64,000 nucleotides of DNA from Akkermansia muciniphila (GTDB taxonomy: Bacteria; Verrucomicrobiota; Verrucomicrobiia; Limisphaerales; BJHT01). A program made the position numbers and the translations under genes. Of this stretch, positions 16,711 to 24,589 are shown one piece after another. The stretch is from positions 1 to 64,000 of the forward strand of contig CAMAUZ010000039.1 of the NCBI GenBank assembly GCA_945861535.1, read 5' to 3'. The notes below the pieces were generated by a model that saw only the letters and a list, made by a program, of their open reading frames with translations, made no database searches and was not told the DNA's origin. Every line of letters begins with the position of its first letter. The stretch's first letter is position 1.

Positions 16711-17001
16711 TCACTCCTGGCCGAACGCCGTCAGGTCAATGGGTGGCGAGGCCAGGCCCTGTTTCAAGTTGGCCACCGATTGTTCGAGCAGCCGGCGCGT
16801 GCGGGCCGAGACGGCTTGCGGCGGCACCAGCACGCGCGGCTCCAGCAGATAGCGGCCGTCGGACAGGGCTTGGACGTGAAAGTGCTTGGTCTTGGCGTTT
16901 CGCAGGCTGATGCGTTTTTTTGCGTCGGCGGACACATCGTAGCGGTCGATGACGGTGACCCCGCCGGTGTCTTTTTTGCGGCTGATGGTGGGTGTCGGCA
17001 T
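16711..17001 (-). CDS. Putative antitoxin with AbrB/SpoVT-like swapped-hairpin motif
   Basis: This 96-residue protein is encoded immediately upstream of the RelE-like toxin. Residues ~24-58 (VSADAKKRISL, FHVQALSDGRYLLEP) match the beta-hairpin pattern of AbrB/MazE-type DNA-binding antitoxins (D-x-x-x-R-I-x-L ... D-G-x-x-L-x-P). The helical C-terminal half (ARTRRLLEQSVANLKQGLAS) is the likely toxin-neutralising part. A perfect palindrome overlaps its promoter, consistent with autorepression. Alternatively it is a regulator of unknown partner, but the tight spacing supports a TA module. Confidence 0.65.
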   Translation of the reverse strand: MPTPTISRKKDTGGVTVIDRYDVSADAKKRISLRNAKTKHFHVQALSDGRYLLEPRVLVPPQAVSARTRRLLEQSVANLKQGLASPPIDLTAFGQE

Positions 17002-17007
17002 GGGCGA

Positions 17008-17036
17008 AGTTTGGTGGGATTTCCCACCGGGGTCAA
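17008..17036 (-). promoter_or_regulatory. Candidate promoter and operator of the antitoxin-toxin operon
   Basis: GGTGGGA-TT-TCCCACC (17013-17028) is a perfect palindrome 11 bp upstream of the antitoxin ATG. Reading the minus strand, TTGACC (17031-17036) could be the -35 and CAAACT (17008-17013) a weak -10 with a 17-bp spacer, placing the palindrome between them. That is the usual site for antitoxin autorepression. The transcript would start at or very near the ATG (leaderless). Confidence 0.5.
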
Positions 17037-17183
17037 GGCGGTCCCGCCGCGCGGGCGAATCCCCCCCGCAGAGGTGACGTTCCGATCTGTCATCCGCGAT
17101 TCAATGCGGAAATGGTTCTTCCTTTTTGGCGGGTCGTTTCTACAGTCCGCCGCCGAATTTGGAACTGAACTCGAATAATCTTT

Positions 17184-19250
17184 ATGGCCGCTGATACCTC
17201 CGTTGTGAAACCCGTGGAAGCCCCGCCGCTTTCCCCGCTCCAACTCAAATCCCGCCTCGCCGGCACGCCCGGCGCGCCGAAATACCCCGCGAAAGTCAAA
17301 AACGCCGCCGGCCAGGAAGTCCTCCTCGGCTGCCCGCGGGTGACCCGCGGTTTGGTGGCTTTGATGAACGTTCACGCGGTCAACGGCGGCGCGGCCTGTC
17401 ACTGGGGCGGCCCGGCGGCGTTTGCGGAAATCATGTCGGCGGTGCATGGCCTCATGTTCGCGACGGCGGGCCGCGCGTGGCACGAGGCGTACAATTTCAT
17501 CAACGACGCCGGCCACACGGAAAACGGCGTTTACGCGCTGCGGGCCAACTACGGTTTCGATGGCCTGACCTTCGAGTCCCTCAAGGGCTTTCGCAGCATA
17601 AAGAGCAAGCTCACCGGGCACGGCGAGGCGCATCTGAATCCCGAGGGCGTGCTCGTCAGCAACGGCCCGCTCGGCTCGAGCCTGCCGCAGGCGCAGGGGC
17701 TGGCGATTGCCGACAAGGTGACCAAATCGGATCGCGTCACCATCTGCACCGTTTCCGACGGTGCGGCGATGGAAGGCGAGGCGAAGGAAGCGTTCTCGGC
17801 CATTCCCGGCCTCGCGGCGAAGGATCGCATCAATCCCTTCGTGCTCATTCTCTCCGACAACGACACGAAGCTCTCCGGCCGCATCACCAAGGATTCCTTC
17901 TCGATGCAGCGTTCGCTCCAAGCCATGGGCGCGCTCGGGTGGAATGTCATCTCGGTGCCGAACGGCCACGATTTGCAGGCGGTGTATCTCTCGGTCGAGA
18001 AAGGCATCGAGCAGGCGCGGCGCAATCCCAACGTGCCCGTCTGCCTGTGGGTGCGGACGATCAAGGGCTACGGCGTCAAATCGACTGAGACGAGTGATTC
18101 TGGCGGGCACGGTTTTCCGCTGGCGAATGGCGAGAAGATCGTCGAGTTCGTGAACGAAATCTTCGGCGGGCAGGCACCGGAGGAGTTTGCGATTTGGGCG
18201 AAAGCCTTGCGCACGGACTGGGAGAACGCGGAAGCCGCGAAGAAGGCCAAGGCCGCGGCGGCTCCGGCGTCGGCGACGCCTGCGGTCAAGAAGGACAAGG
18301 TCCAGAGCGGCCTGGCCAAGGCGGCGATTCGCGCGGCGACCGAGGGTTTCCCGGTGTACTCAGTCTCCGCCGACGTGCAGGGATCGACCGGCATCAGCTC
18401 GTTTCAGAAGAGCTTTCCCGACCGCTACATCGAGGTCGGCATCGCCGAGGCCAACATGATCAGCGTCGGCGCGGGCTTTGCCAAAGTGGGTTTCATCCCG
18501 ATCGTCGATACGTTCGGCCAGTTCGGTGTCACCAAGGGCAATCTGCCGCTCACGATGGCGGCGCTGTCGCAGGCGCCGGTGATCGCGATGTTTTCGCACG
18601 TTGGGTTTCAGGATGCCGCGGATGGCGCGTCGCATCAGGCCACGACTTATTTCGCGGCGACCTCGGCGTTGCCGCACACGGTGGTGATCGCGCCGTCCTG
18701 CTCGGATGAAGCCGAGGCGCTGATGTATGAGGCGATCCGGCGCTACGCGGACGTGCGCGGCAAAGGCGGCGATGGCGAGAGCTACATCTTCTTTGTCGGT
18801 CGCGAGAATTATCCGCTGACCTGGATCGCCGGCGCGACGTTCCCGTGGGGCAAGGCGCAGGTGCTGCAAACCGGCGGCGACGTGGTGCTGATCGGCTGCG
18901 GGCCGCTGTTGAGCAAAGCCATCGAGGCCGGCAAAAAGCTGGCCGAGAAGGGCATCAAGGCGACCGTCATCAACAACCCGTTCATCAATCAGGTGGACCT
19001 CGAGACCATCGGCGCGGCGGTGACGGCGTGCGGCGGGCGCGTGGTGACGATCGAGGATCACCAGATCATCGGCGGCATGGGCGCGCAGGTTTCGCACGCG
19101 CTGTCGCAGGCGGGCATCGCGCACCGGATGAAAACGCTGGGCATTGACGGCGAGTTCGGACAGTCCGCCTATCTGGCCGAGGAGCTGTATGTGCAGCACG
19201 GCCTCACGACCGTGAAGCTGATCGAGGCGGCGGAGCAGTTGCTGAAGTAG
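17184..19250 (+). CDS. tkt: Transketolase
   Basis: This 688-residue enzyme is close to the normal transketolase length. It transfers two-carbon ketol units in the non-oxidative pentose phosphate pathway using thiamine diphosphate. The TPP/Mg site runs from residue 191 (SDGAAMEGEAKEAF) to Asp/Asn at 225-226 (LSDND). SDG replaces the usual GDG. The central pyrimidine-binding domain starts near residue 375 (STGISSFQKSFPDRYIEVGI AEAN) and the C-terminal domain near 560. The Pro/Ala/Lys-rich linker near 350-365 is longer than usual. The ATG at 17184 is preceded by an AT-rich stretch. A strong terminator follows. Confidence 0.93.
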   Translation: MAADTSVVKPVEAPPLSPLQLKSRLAGTPGAPKYPAKVKNAAGQEVLLGCPRVTRGLVALMNVHAVNGGAACHWGGPAAFAEIMSAVHGLMFATAGRAWHEAYNFINDAGHTENGVYALRANYGFDGLTFESLKGFRSIKSKLTGHGEAHLNPEGVLVSNGPLGSSLPQAQGLAIADKVTKSDRVTICTVSDGAAMEGEAKEAFSAIPGLAAKDRINPFVLILSDNDTKLSGRITKDSFSMQRSLQAMGALGWNVISVPNGHDLQAVYLSVEKGIEQARRNPNVPVCLWVRTIKGYGVKSTETSDSGGHGFPLANGEKIVEFVNEIFGGQAPEEFAIWAKALRTDWENAEAAKKAKAAAAPASATPAVKKDKVQSGLAKAAIRAATEGFPVYSVSADVQGSTGISSFQKSFPDRYIEVGIAEANMISVGAGFAKVGFIPIVDTFGQFGVTKGNLPLTMAALSQAPVIAMFSHVGFQDAADGASHQATTYFAATSALPHTVVIAPSCSDEAEALMYEAIRRYADVRGKGGDGESYIFFVGRENYPLTWIAGATFPWGKAQVLQTGGDVVLIGCGPLLSKAIEAGKKLAEKGIKATVINNPFINQVDLETIGAAVTACGGRVVTIEDHQIIGGMGAQVSHALSQAGIAHRMKTLGIDGEFGQSAYLAEELYVQHGLTTVKLIEAAEQLLK

Positions 19251-19277
19251 GCGACGACCGCGGAATCCAGAACGGGC

Positions 19278-19306
19278 AAAGAGGCGCTGCGGCGCCTCTT
19301 TCGCTT
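19278..19306 (+). terminator. tkt rho-independent terminator
   Basis: AAAGAGGCGC (19278-19287) pairs perfectly with GCGCCTCTTT (19292-19301) across a TGCG loop, followed by a T-rich stretch ending near 19310. It lies 27 bp after the tkt stop. Confidence 0.9.
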
Positions 19307-19705
19307 TTTTGTGCCTAGTGCGGTGACTGATCCTGCCTTTTCGACGCAGTTCAAAACGGCCAAACACTCCGCCGTCCAGGCGGAGCGCCGAATTCCATTT
19401 TGCCACGCCCCTCCGCGCCGCTGGGAACGTGCCGAATCCGAGCTCGGCACTCCGCCCGCAGGTGCGCCTCTGCACCCGACGCCGGAGCGCGACCGGTCGT
19501 GGGGCAGCGCATCGAATGCCAAGGGAGCGGCGGAACACTCGGCCAAACTTTGCGTGCGGGAGCGCTGCGAGGCCAGCGAGTCGGGGGGGGCGTGTCTGTC
19601 CGTGGCGGGCTGTGGAGTGTCGGAACGCGCCACCGGCGCTCTCTGTGCCGCGACCTCCGGCCATCCCCGCTCGTCGCTTCCGCCCATCCGACACCGGGCG
19701 CGGCG
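19307..19705. other. Gene-free spacer between tkt and fliD with decayed palindromic words
   Basis: No gene is supported. The sequence is GC-rich and holds degraded inverted-repeat words: GGCGGAGCGCC near 19,378 and its inverted relative near 19,445 (CTCGGCACTCCGCC), plus GGGCGTGTCTGTCC near 19,588. These resemble better-preserved words in the helicase gene and at 10,174-10,252, so the spacer is probably an old repeat graveyard. Confidence 0.5.
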
Positions 19706-21406
19706 TTACGCAAACCGCTTTTGCAGGAACTGGAGCTGCTGGTTGATCCGGGACTGCGCGGTCTCCATGGCGACGAAGCTGGCAGTGAGACGATCTTTGC
19801 TCGAGAGGACCAGGCGCTCCATGTCACTCACCTGGGTGTCGATGGCGGCGGATTGCTTGGTGAGATTGGCCTGCTTGGTTTTTAGGAAGCCATCGTCGCC
19901 GCTGACCTTGTCGATGTAGGTGTCGAGCTTGGCGGCGAGGCCGGTGGTCGAGTTGGTGAAGAAATCCTTTACCGCGGTGAGATTGTTCGCCAAGGCGTTG
20001 TCGAGCTTGGTCGAATCGGTGAGCGCGAGCGTGTTGTTCGTGCCGTTGCTGGCGATGCCGAGGTCGTCGAGAAACTTTATGACGCCGGACGAATCGCTCT
20101 GGGCATTGACCTGGCTGCGCAGGCTGGAGGCGAGGGAGAAGGCGTCGCTCTCGCCCGCGAGGGTGCCGGCGGTGACGGTGCCCTTGGCGTCGGTGGTGCT
20201 GGCGGTCTGGGAATCGATCAGGCTTTGCGCGCGGTTGTATTCGGAGATGAAGCTGTTGATCGCGCTTTTGATCGTCGTCGTGTCGGTGCCGATGGTGACT
20301 TTGGTCGTCGCTTCCTTCAGGGCGGTGACAGTGAGTCCGGTGATGCCTGAGCTGTCTGCCGTGACTGTGTTGGAGTGACTGACCAACTGTCCGCCGCCGT
20401 TGATGGTGTAGAGCAGGTCCTTGCCGCGCTCGAGCGTGCCGCCGGAGAGACCGGTGGCGGCGAGAAAATTGCCGGTGACATCCTCGAGGGCAACGCCGAC
20501 GTCACCCGTGATCTTATTGGTCAGGGAGAAGCGGTCGTTGACGCTGTCATAGGCGGCTGTGACTCCGGCGGTCGAGTCATTGATGCGCTTGAGGACGTCG
20601 GACACACTGTCGGTGCCGGCGTTGAAGCTGAGGGAAACCCCGTTGATCTTGAACGCGCCCGCGCCCGCGCCGCCGTCGGAAATCGTAGTCGCCAAGTTGG
20701 CGCTGCTCAGGACGCCGGATTGTTTCACCACCCCGAGAGTGTTGCGGCTGGCGACGGTGGCGGTGCCGTTATTGAAGAGTTGGGCGGAAGTAAGGAAATT
20801 GCTGGTGTCAGTCGCGCTGCCGAGGACGACGGGGCTGCTGCCGGACAAAGTAACTTTGTCAGTGGCGCTGTCGTAAGCACCAGTGACTGCGCCGCCGGTG
20901 GCGGTGCTGATCTTATCGAACACACCCTGGAGAGTGTCCGAAGTCTCGATGGTGATCTGTTGGTTGTTGACCGTGAATTTTCCGGCGGTGATGGGACTGG
21001 CGAAGGCGGCGGTGCTGAGGGTCAGGCCGGAGACGTCGTTGGTGGCGTTCAGGTTCGCACCGGCATTGGCCGAGCCGCGCTGCACGGCGGCGGTGGCCAG
21101 TTGGGTGAAATTAAAATCGTAGGTGCCCAGCGCCGTGTCGGTGGTGGCGGTGGCGGAGGCGACGGTGGCGTCGCCAGCCGTGGTCTGGCGGGTGCCAAAG
21201 AGGGAGGCTTCCTTGAGCGTCTTGACGCGGTTGGAAAGGACGGACAACTGGGTCTGGATGCTGCTGTAGGAATTGTTCCGCTGGAGAATCTTGTTCTGCT
21301 CGCTGCGCAGCCGTTGCTGGGGCGCGCGCGAAATCTGGGTCAGTTGATCGACCACAGATTTCCAGTCGAAGCCTGTGGCCAAGCCGGAGATGGAGAGGTC
21401 TGCCAT
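19706..21406 (-). CDS. fliD: Flagellar hook-associated protein 2 (filament cap)
   Basis: FliD caps the growing filament and folds flagellin subunits outside the cell. The 566-residue protein starts with the conserved MADLSISGLATGFDWKSVVDQL and has coiled-coil ends: residues ~25-70 and a C-terminal FliD_C region (TKQSAAIDTQVSDMERLV and a final Gln-rich helix). The middle is Ser/Thr/Ala-rich with flagellin-hook repeats (IETSDTLQGVFDKI). It is encoded downstream of the two flagellin genes on the same strand. GCCGATAG on the minus strand (21413-21420) matches a sigma28 -10 element but lies only ~7 bp before the ATG, so its use is doubtful. No other flagellar genes are in the window. Confidence 0.92.
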   Translation of the reverse strand: MADLSISGLATGFDWKSVVDQLTQISRAPQQRLRSEQNKILQRNNSYSSIQTQLSVLSNRVKTLKEASLFGTRQTTAGDATVASATATTDTALGTYDFNFTQLATAAVQRGSANAGANLNATNDVSGLTLSTAAFASPITAGKFTVNNQQITIETSDTLQGVFDKISTATGGAVTGAYDSATDKVTLSGSSPVVLGSATDTSNFLTSAQLFNNGTATVASRNTLGVVKQSGVLSSANLATTISDGGAGAGAFKINGVSLSFNAGTDSVSDVLKRINDSTAGVTAAYDSVNDRFSLTNKITGDVGVALEDVTGNFLAATGLSGGTLERGKDLLYTINGGGQLVSHSNTVTADSSGITGLTVTALKEATTKVTIGTDTTTIKSAINSFISEYNRAQSLIDSQTASTTDAKGTVTAGTLAGESDAFSLASSLRSQVNAQSDSSGVIKFLDDLGIASNGTNNTLALTDSTKLDNALANNLTAVKDFFTNSTTGLAAKLDTYIDKVSGDDGFLKTKQANLTKQSAAIDTQVSDMERLVLSSKDRLTASFVAMETAQSRINQQLQFLQKRFA

Positions 21407-21521
21407 GGGTGGCTATCGGCGGATTCGGGTGGCCGCTTGAGCAATAAGTTGGAACGGGCGAAGTGACTCCGGTGCGCCAGGGGGCGGCGGCAGGCTGCCG
21501 CCCTCCGGGGAAGGGAGGCGC

Positions 21522-22325
21522 TTAACCCAACAGGCGGAGGGCCGTCTGCGGTGCGGTGTTCGCTTGGGCGAGCATCGCGGTGCCGGCCTGGACAAGGATG
21601 TTGTACTTGGCGAACCGCGTACTCTCCTCGGCCACATCCACATCCTTGATGCGACTGTTGGCGGCCTGGAGGTTTTGATTGAGCACGCTGAGTTGCTCGC
21701 TCGTGGCGGTGAGCCGTGACACGTTGGCACCGACCGTGGCGCGGTCCGTGGCGAGCTGGTTGATCGCGGTCTTCACCGCGGTCAGGGCGCTCGCGGCAGC
21801 GGTGGTGGTGCCGATGGTGGCGCTGGTCGCCCCCGTGTAGCTGGCCGTGCTGAGGTCCGCGGCCCCGAGCGTGAACGTGCTCCCCTCCGAGTCCTGGGTG
21901 ACGGCCTGGCCGACACTCCCGAAGAGGCTGACGCCATTGAAGTCCTTCGTGCCCGCGTTCGTGACGAACGCCGCCAGATTGGTGAACTCCTTGTTGTACA
22001 ACGCACGGTCCGAGTCGGACTTGGTGATGTCCTGCGACATCACGGACAGCTCGCTCATGCGGTCCAGCGCCTTGCCGACCTGCTGCAGGAAACCATCCTG
22101 CGTCTGGCTGAAGGACTGGGCGTTGCCGAGGTTGTTGCCCGCGGCCGTGGTCCGGTTGATTTGCGCGTCCAGGCGGCTGGAAACCGCCAGTCCTGCTGCG
22201 TCATCCTCCGGTGAGACTATCTTCGAACCGGAAGATAAACGGGCCAGCGATTTCGCCAGCATCCTTGAAGACTCTGCGAGCAGCCTGCTGCTGCTCAGTG
22301 CAGAGACGTTGGTATTTATCACCAT
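21522..22325 (-). CDS. fliC: Flagellin (first of two paralogues)
   Basis: The ATG at 22323-22325 gives the canonical start MVINTNVSALSSSRLLAES and 267 residues, preceded by AAGGAG at good spacing. The upstream frame extension is rejected. Only the conserved D0/D1 helices are present: N-terminal ~1-140 (LARLSSGSKIVSPEDDAAGLAV) and C-terminal (TRFAKYNILVQAGTAMLAQANTAPQTALRLLG). The central domain is minimal, giving a short flagellin. It is exported by the flagellar type III system. It is paralogous to the gene at 23,337. A hairpin (GGCGGCAG/CTGCCGCC near 21,484-21,500) follows but lacks a T run. Confidence 0.95.
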   Translation of the reverse strand: MVINTNVSALSSSRLLAESSRMLAKSLARLSSGSKIVSPEDDAAGLAVSSRLDAQINRTTAAGNNLGNAQSFSQTQDGFLQQVGKALDRMSELSVMSQDITKSDSDRALYNKEFTNLAAFVTNAGTKDFNGVSLFGSVGQAVTQDSEGSTFTLGAADLSTASYTGATSATIGTTTAAASALTAVKTAINQLATDRATVGANVSRLTATSEQLSVLNQNLQAANSRIKDVDVAEESTRFAKYNILVQAGTAMLAQANTAPQTALRLLG

Positions 22326-22469
22326 AACTAACTCCTTCCTTGAGTCGCCCCGTGGTGGGGCCTTGTGAAACGGCATCCCTGCCGCCGACAGGATTTAATC
22401 GGAGGATCCTATCATTGCCTCCTGGGGTGATCAGGGGCCACCCCGCCCCGGTCTTGCGACCAATGGCTA

Positions 22470-22496
22470 AGATCGGCGAGGAAGGGAACTACTTGA
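22470..22496 (-). promoter_or_regulatory. Candidate sigma28 (FliA) promoter of the first flagellin gene
   Basis: On the minus strand TCAAGTAG and GCCGATCT are separated by exactly 11 bp, close to TAAAGTTT-N11-GCCGATAA. It lies about 145 bp upstream of the ATG. The second flagellin gene has a similar site at the same distance. Confidence 0.5.
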
Positions 22497-22761
22497 GTAG
22501 AATATTGCAACAGAGTAACAACGCTCGTTCGTAGAGCGTGATTCAATCGGAGCCGGAACACGCTGTCCCCAGCGTGACATTCCACTCATCAACGGACGGA
22601 CAATGCCTGCGATTGACATGGACCACCCCGTTGAGTTGAACGGACACCGCCCGGAAATGGTAGGTAGTGATCTCCCGCCCACGGAGCCGGAGGTAGAAAG
22701 CCGGCCGCTTCCGGGAGATAGAGATATACTCCATCCTATTCCGAAGAAATGGGGGAACGAT

Positions 22762-23221
22762 GGGCGCATCTCAGTCTTGTGCCGCCGATTCCCATCTCAT
22801 TAGCACCCGGCTGTAGCCGGGTGTCTGGGACGGCGAATCGACACAACCGCTTTAGCGGTTTCTTTGTCGGGTGGATGTGTCCGGCATCTCCGCCAAAGCC
22901 GTCAAAACGGCTGCCCAATTCTTCCGCCCGGCAACCCCCGGCTGAAGCCGGGTATGTGTTTAGCGCCAAAGGCGCGGCTCATACCAGCCTGGGGCAACGC
23001 CCCAGGTCAGATGCCAGCCAATGAATTCAGGGCTGAAAGCCCGTTCCATCTTCCTGCTGAAGGATGATCCGTTCCCGCGATGGACCGCGCTTTCAGCGCT
23101 CAAATAGTAAATGGCTCGCTTCCTGGGGCGTTGCCCCAGGCTGGAATAAATCCGCGCCTTTGGCGCTAAACAGATACGAAGCCGGGTGCTAAGCAGAAGT
23201 GCAGGAAACTGAGATGCGCCC
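22762..23221. mobile_element. Non-autonomous hairpin-array element with TIRs and perfect 9-bp target-site duplication
   Basis: Terminal inverted repeats: GGGCGCATCTCAGTCTTGTG from 22762, and the complement of GGGCGCATCTCAGTTTCCTG ending at 23221. GGGAACGAT directly flanks both ends (22753-22761 and 23222-23230), a perfect 9-bp target duplication. Inside are about ten small hairpins, e.g. ACCCGGCTGTAGCCGGGT, AACCGCTTTAGCGGTT, GCGCCAAAGGCGC, TGGGGCAACGCCCCA, and the inverted forms TGGGGCGTTGCCCCA and GCGCCTTTGGCGC near 23,125-23,170. No open reading frame of substance is present. It fills most of the 1-kb gap between the flagellin genes. Confidence 0.8.
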
Positions 23222-23281
23222 GGGAACGATTGACTGAATAGTCGGGAGGCAGCCGGCGCGGGAGGTCACAGAAATGCAAAG

Positions 23282-23309
23282 GCCGGACGGTGCTCCTGCG
23301 CCGTCCGGC
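23282..23309 (-). terminator. Probable terminator of the second flagellin gene
   Basis: GCCGGACGG (23282-23290) pairs with CCGTCCGGC (23301-23309). Reading the minus strand, the stem follows the flagellin stop by about 28 bp and is followed by CTTTGCATTTCT, a moderately U-rich tail. Confidence 0.6.
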
Positions 23310-23336
23310 TGCGTACCATCCGAGTGACACCAGGCT

Positions 23337-24140
23337 CTAACTGATGAGCCGGAGCGCCGCCTGCGGGCTGGCGTTTGCCTGGGCCAACATCGCGGTGCCT
23401 GCCTGTACCAGGATGTTATACTTGGCAAATCGAGTGCTCTCCTCCGCGACATCGACATCCTTGATGCGACTGTTGGCCGCGGCGAGGTTGTCGCCCAGCA
23501 CGCCGAGTTGGTCGTAGGTGCTGTTGAGGCGGGAGACATTGGCCCCGACCGTGGCGCGGTCGGTGGCAAGCTGGGTGATGGCGTTCTTGACGTTGGTCAG
23601 CGCCGTGGCGGCGGTGGTGGTCGTCGAGATGGTCGAGCTGGTGGCGGTGGTGTAGCTCGCCGCGCCGAGGTCCACGCCGGTCATGCTGAAGGAAGCGCCT
23701 TCCGAATCGATGCTGACATCGCGGGCGGCGCTGACAAACAGACTCACCCCGTTGAAATCCTTGGTCGCCGAGTTGGTGACAAAGGCGGCGAGGTTGGTGA
23801 ATTCCTTGTTGTAGAGCGCACGGTCCGCGTCGTTCTTGGTGATGTCCGCGGACATGACCGAGAGTTCGCTCATGCGGTCGAAGGCCTTGCCGACCTTCTG
23901 GAGGAAACCATCCTGTGTCTGGCTGAACGAGATGGCGTTGCCGACGTTGTTTTTGGCGGCCGTATTCCGGTTGGTCTGCGCATCCAAACGGGTGGAGACG
24001 GCCGAGCCGCCGACATCGTCGCCGACGGACGCGAGTTTGGAGCCTGAGGACAGGCGGGCGAGTGATTTCGCCAACATGCCAGAGGATTCGTTGAGGAGAC
24101 GGCTGCTTGTCAGGGCTTGGACGTTAGTATTGATTACCAT
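23337..24140 (-). CDS. Flagellin (second paralogue)
   Basis: The start MVINTNVQALTSSRLLNES at 24138-24140 is preceded by AAGGAGT at optimal spacing, giving 267 residues, the same length as the neighbouring flagellin. The D0/D1 regions are almost identical to it (LARLSSGSKLASVGDDVGGSAV; TRFAKYNILVQAGTAMLAQANASPQAALRLIS), and differences concentrate in the central segment (~140-190). The pair arose by duplication and could form a mixed filament. The 460-bp mobile element separates the two genes. Confidence 0.95.
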   Translation of the reverse strand: MVINTNVQALTSSRLLNESSGMLAKSLARLSSGSKLASVGDDVGGSAVSTRLDAQTNRNTAAKNNVGNAISFSQTQDGFLQKVGKAFDRMSELSVMSADITKNDADRALYNKEFTNLAAFVTNSATKDFNGVSLFVSAARDVSIDSEGASFSMTGVDLGAASYTTATSSTISTTTTAATALTNVKNAITQLATDRATVGANVSRLNSTYDQLGVLGDNLAAANSRIKDVDVAEESTRFAKYNILVQAGTAMLAQANASPQAALRLIS

Positions 24141-24287
24141 AAGAGACTCCTTCCATGAGTCACCCCTCGCGGGGTATTGGAACACCGCGGCTTCCTTGCC
24201 ACGGACGGAGTTTTTTCAGAGGTTTCCGCCTTGGTCCTCGCTGGCTCTTTCCGGCTGCCAGCCGCCGTTGTCTTAGCGACACCCATG

Positions 24288-24314
24288 ACATCGGAAGGCA
24301 ACCGAAAGACTTAA
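24288..24314 (-). promoter_or_regulatory. Candidate sigma28 (FliA) promoter of the second flagellin gene
   Basis: On the minus strand TTAAGTCT and TCCGATGT are separated by 11 bp, about 148 bp before the ATG. Same geometry and leader length as the site before the first flagellin, which supports both. Confidence 0.5.
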
Positions 24315-24434
24315 CCGGGTTTGTGCGGCGATGTTTTCCGGGGTAGGGAGGCGAAGCAGGAGAAAATGGGATGAGACTGAGTGATGAAAGGAGGAGGGAC
24401 TAAGTCGTGATGGGCCGCGATTGGGCGCGGGCCG

Positions 24435-24530
24435 TTGTAGGAGACGACGTAAGGAGACTCTAACTCTTTCCACGGCAGGCGCGTGGTTGGGTAAAAGGAG
24501 GTTAGAGTCTCCTTGCGTCGTCTCCTACAA
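24435..24530. repeat. 30-bp inverted repeat, 'GTTAGAGTCTCC' family
   Basis: TTGTAGGAGACGACGTAAGG... (24435-24464) pairs with 24501-24530 with one mismatch; the 36-bp loop is unrelated. A single arm of the same family lies just before queE (38438-38467) and a diverged inverted pair before the DUF6797 gene (47263-47445). The flanking sequence up to 24,589 shows no gene. Confidence 0.85.
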
Positions 24531-24589
24531 GGGAGGCTTTGTGGCAAGCGATCGCCGCCCGCGGCCGTGAGCCGCCCGTGGCCGCGATG

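Noticed and set aside
22762-23221. CRISPR-like array between the flagellin genes
   Set aside because: The repeated units are self-complementary hairpins of different sequence with irregular spacing, not identical direct repeats with uniform spacers; no cas genes.
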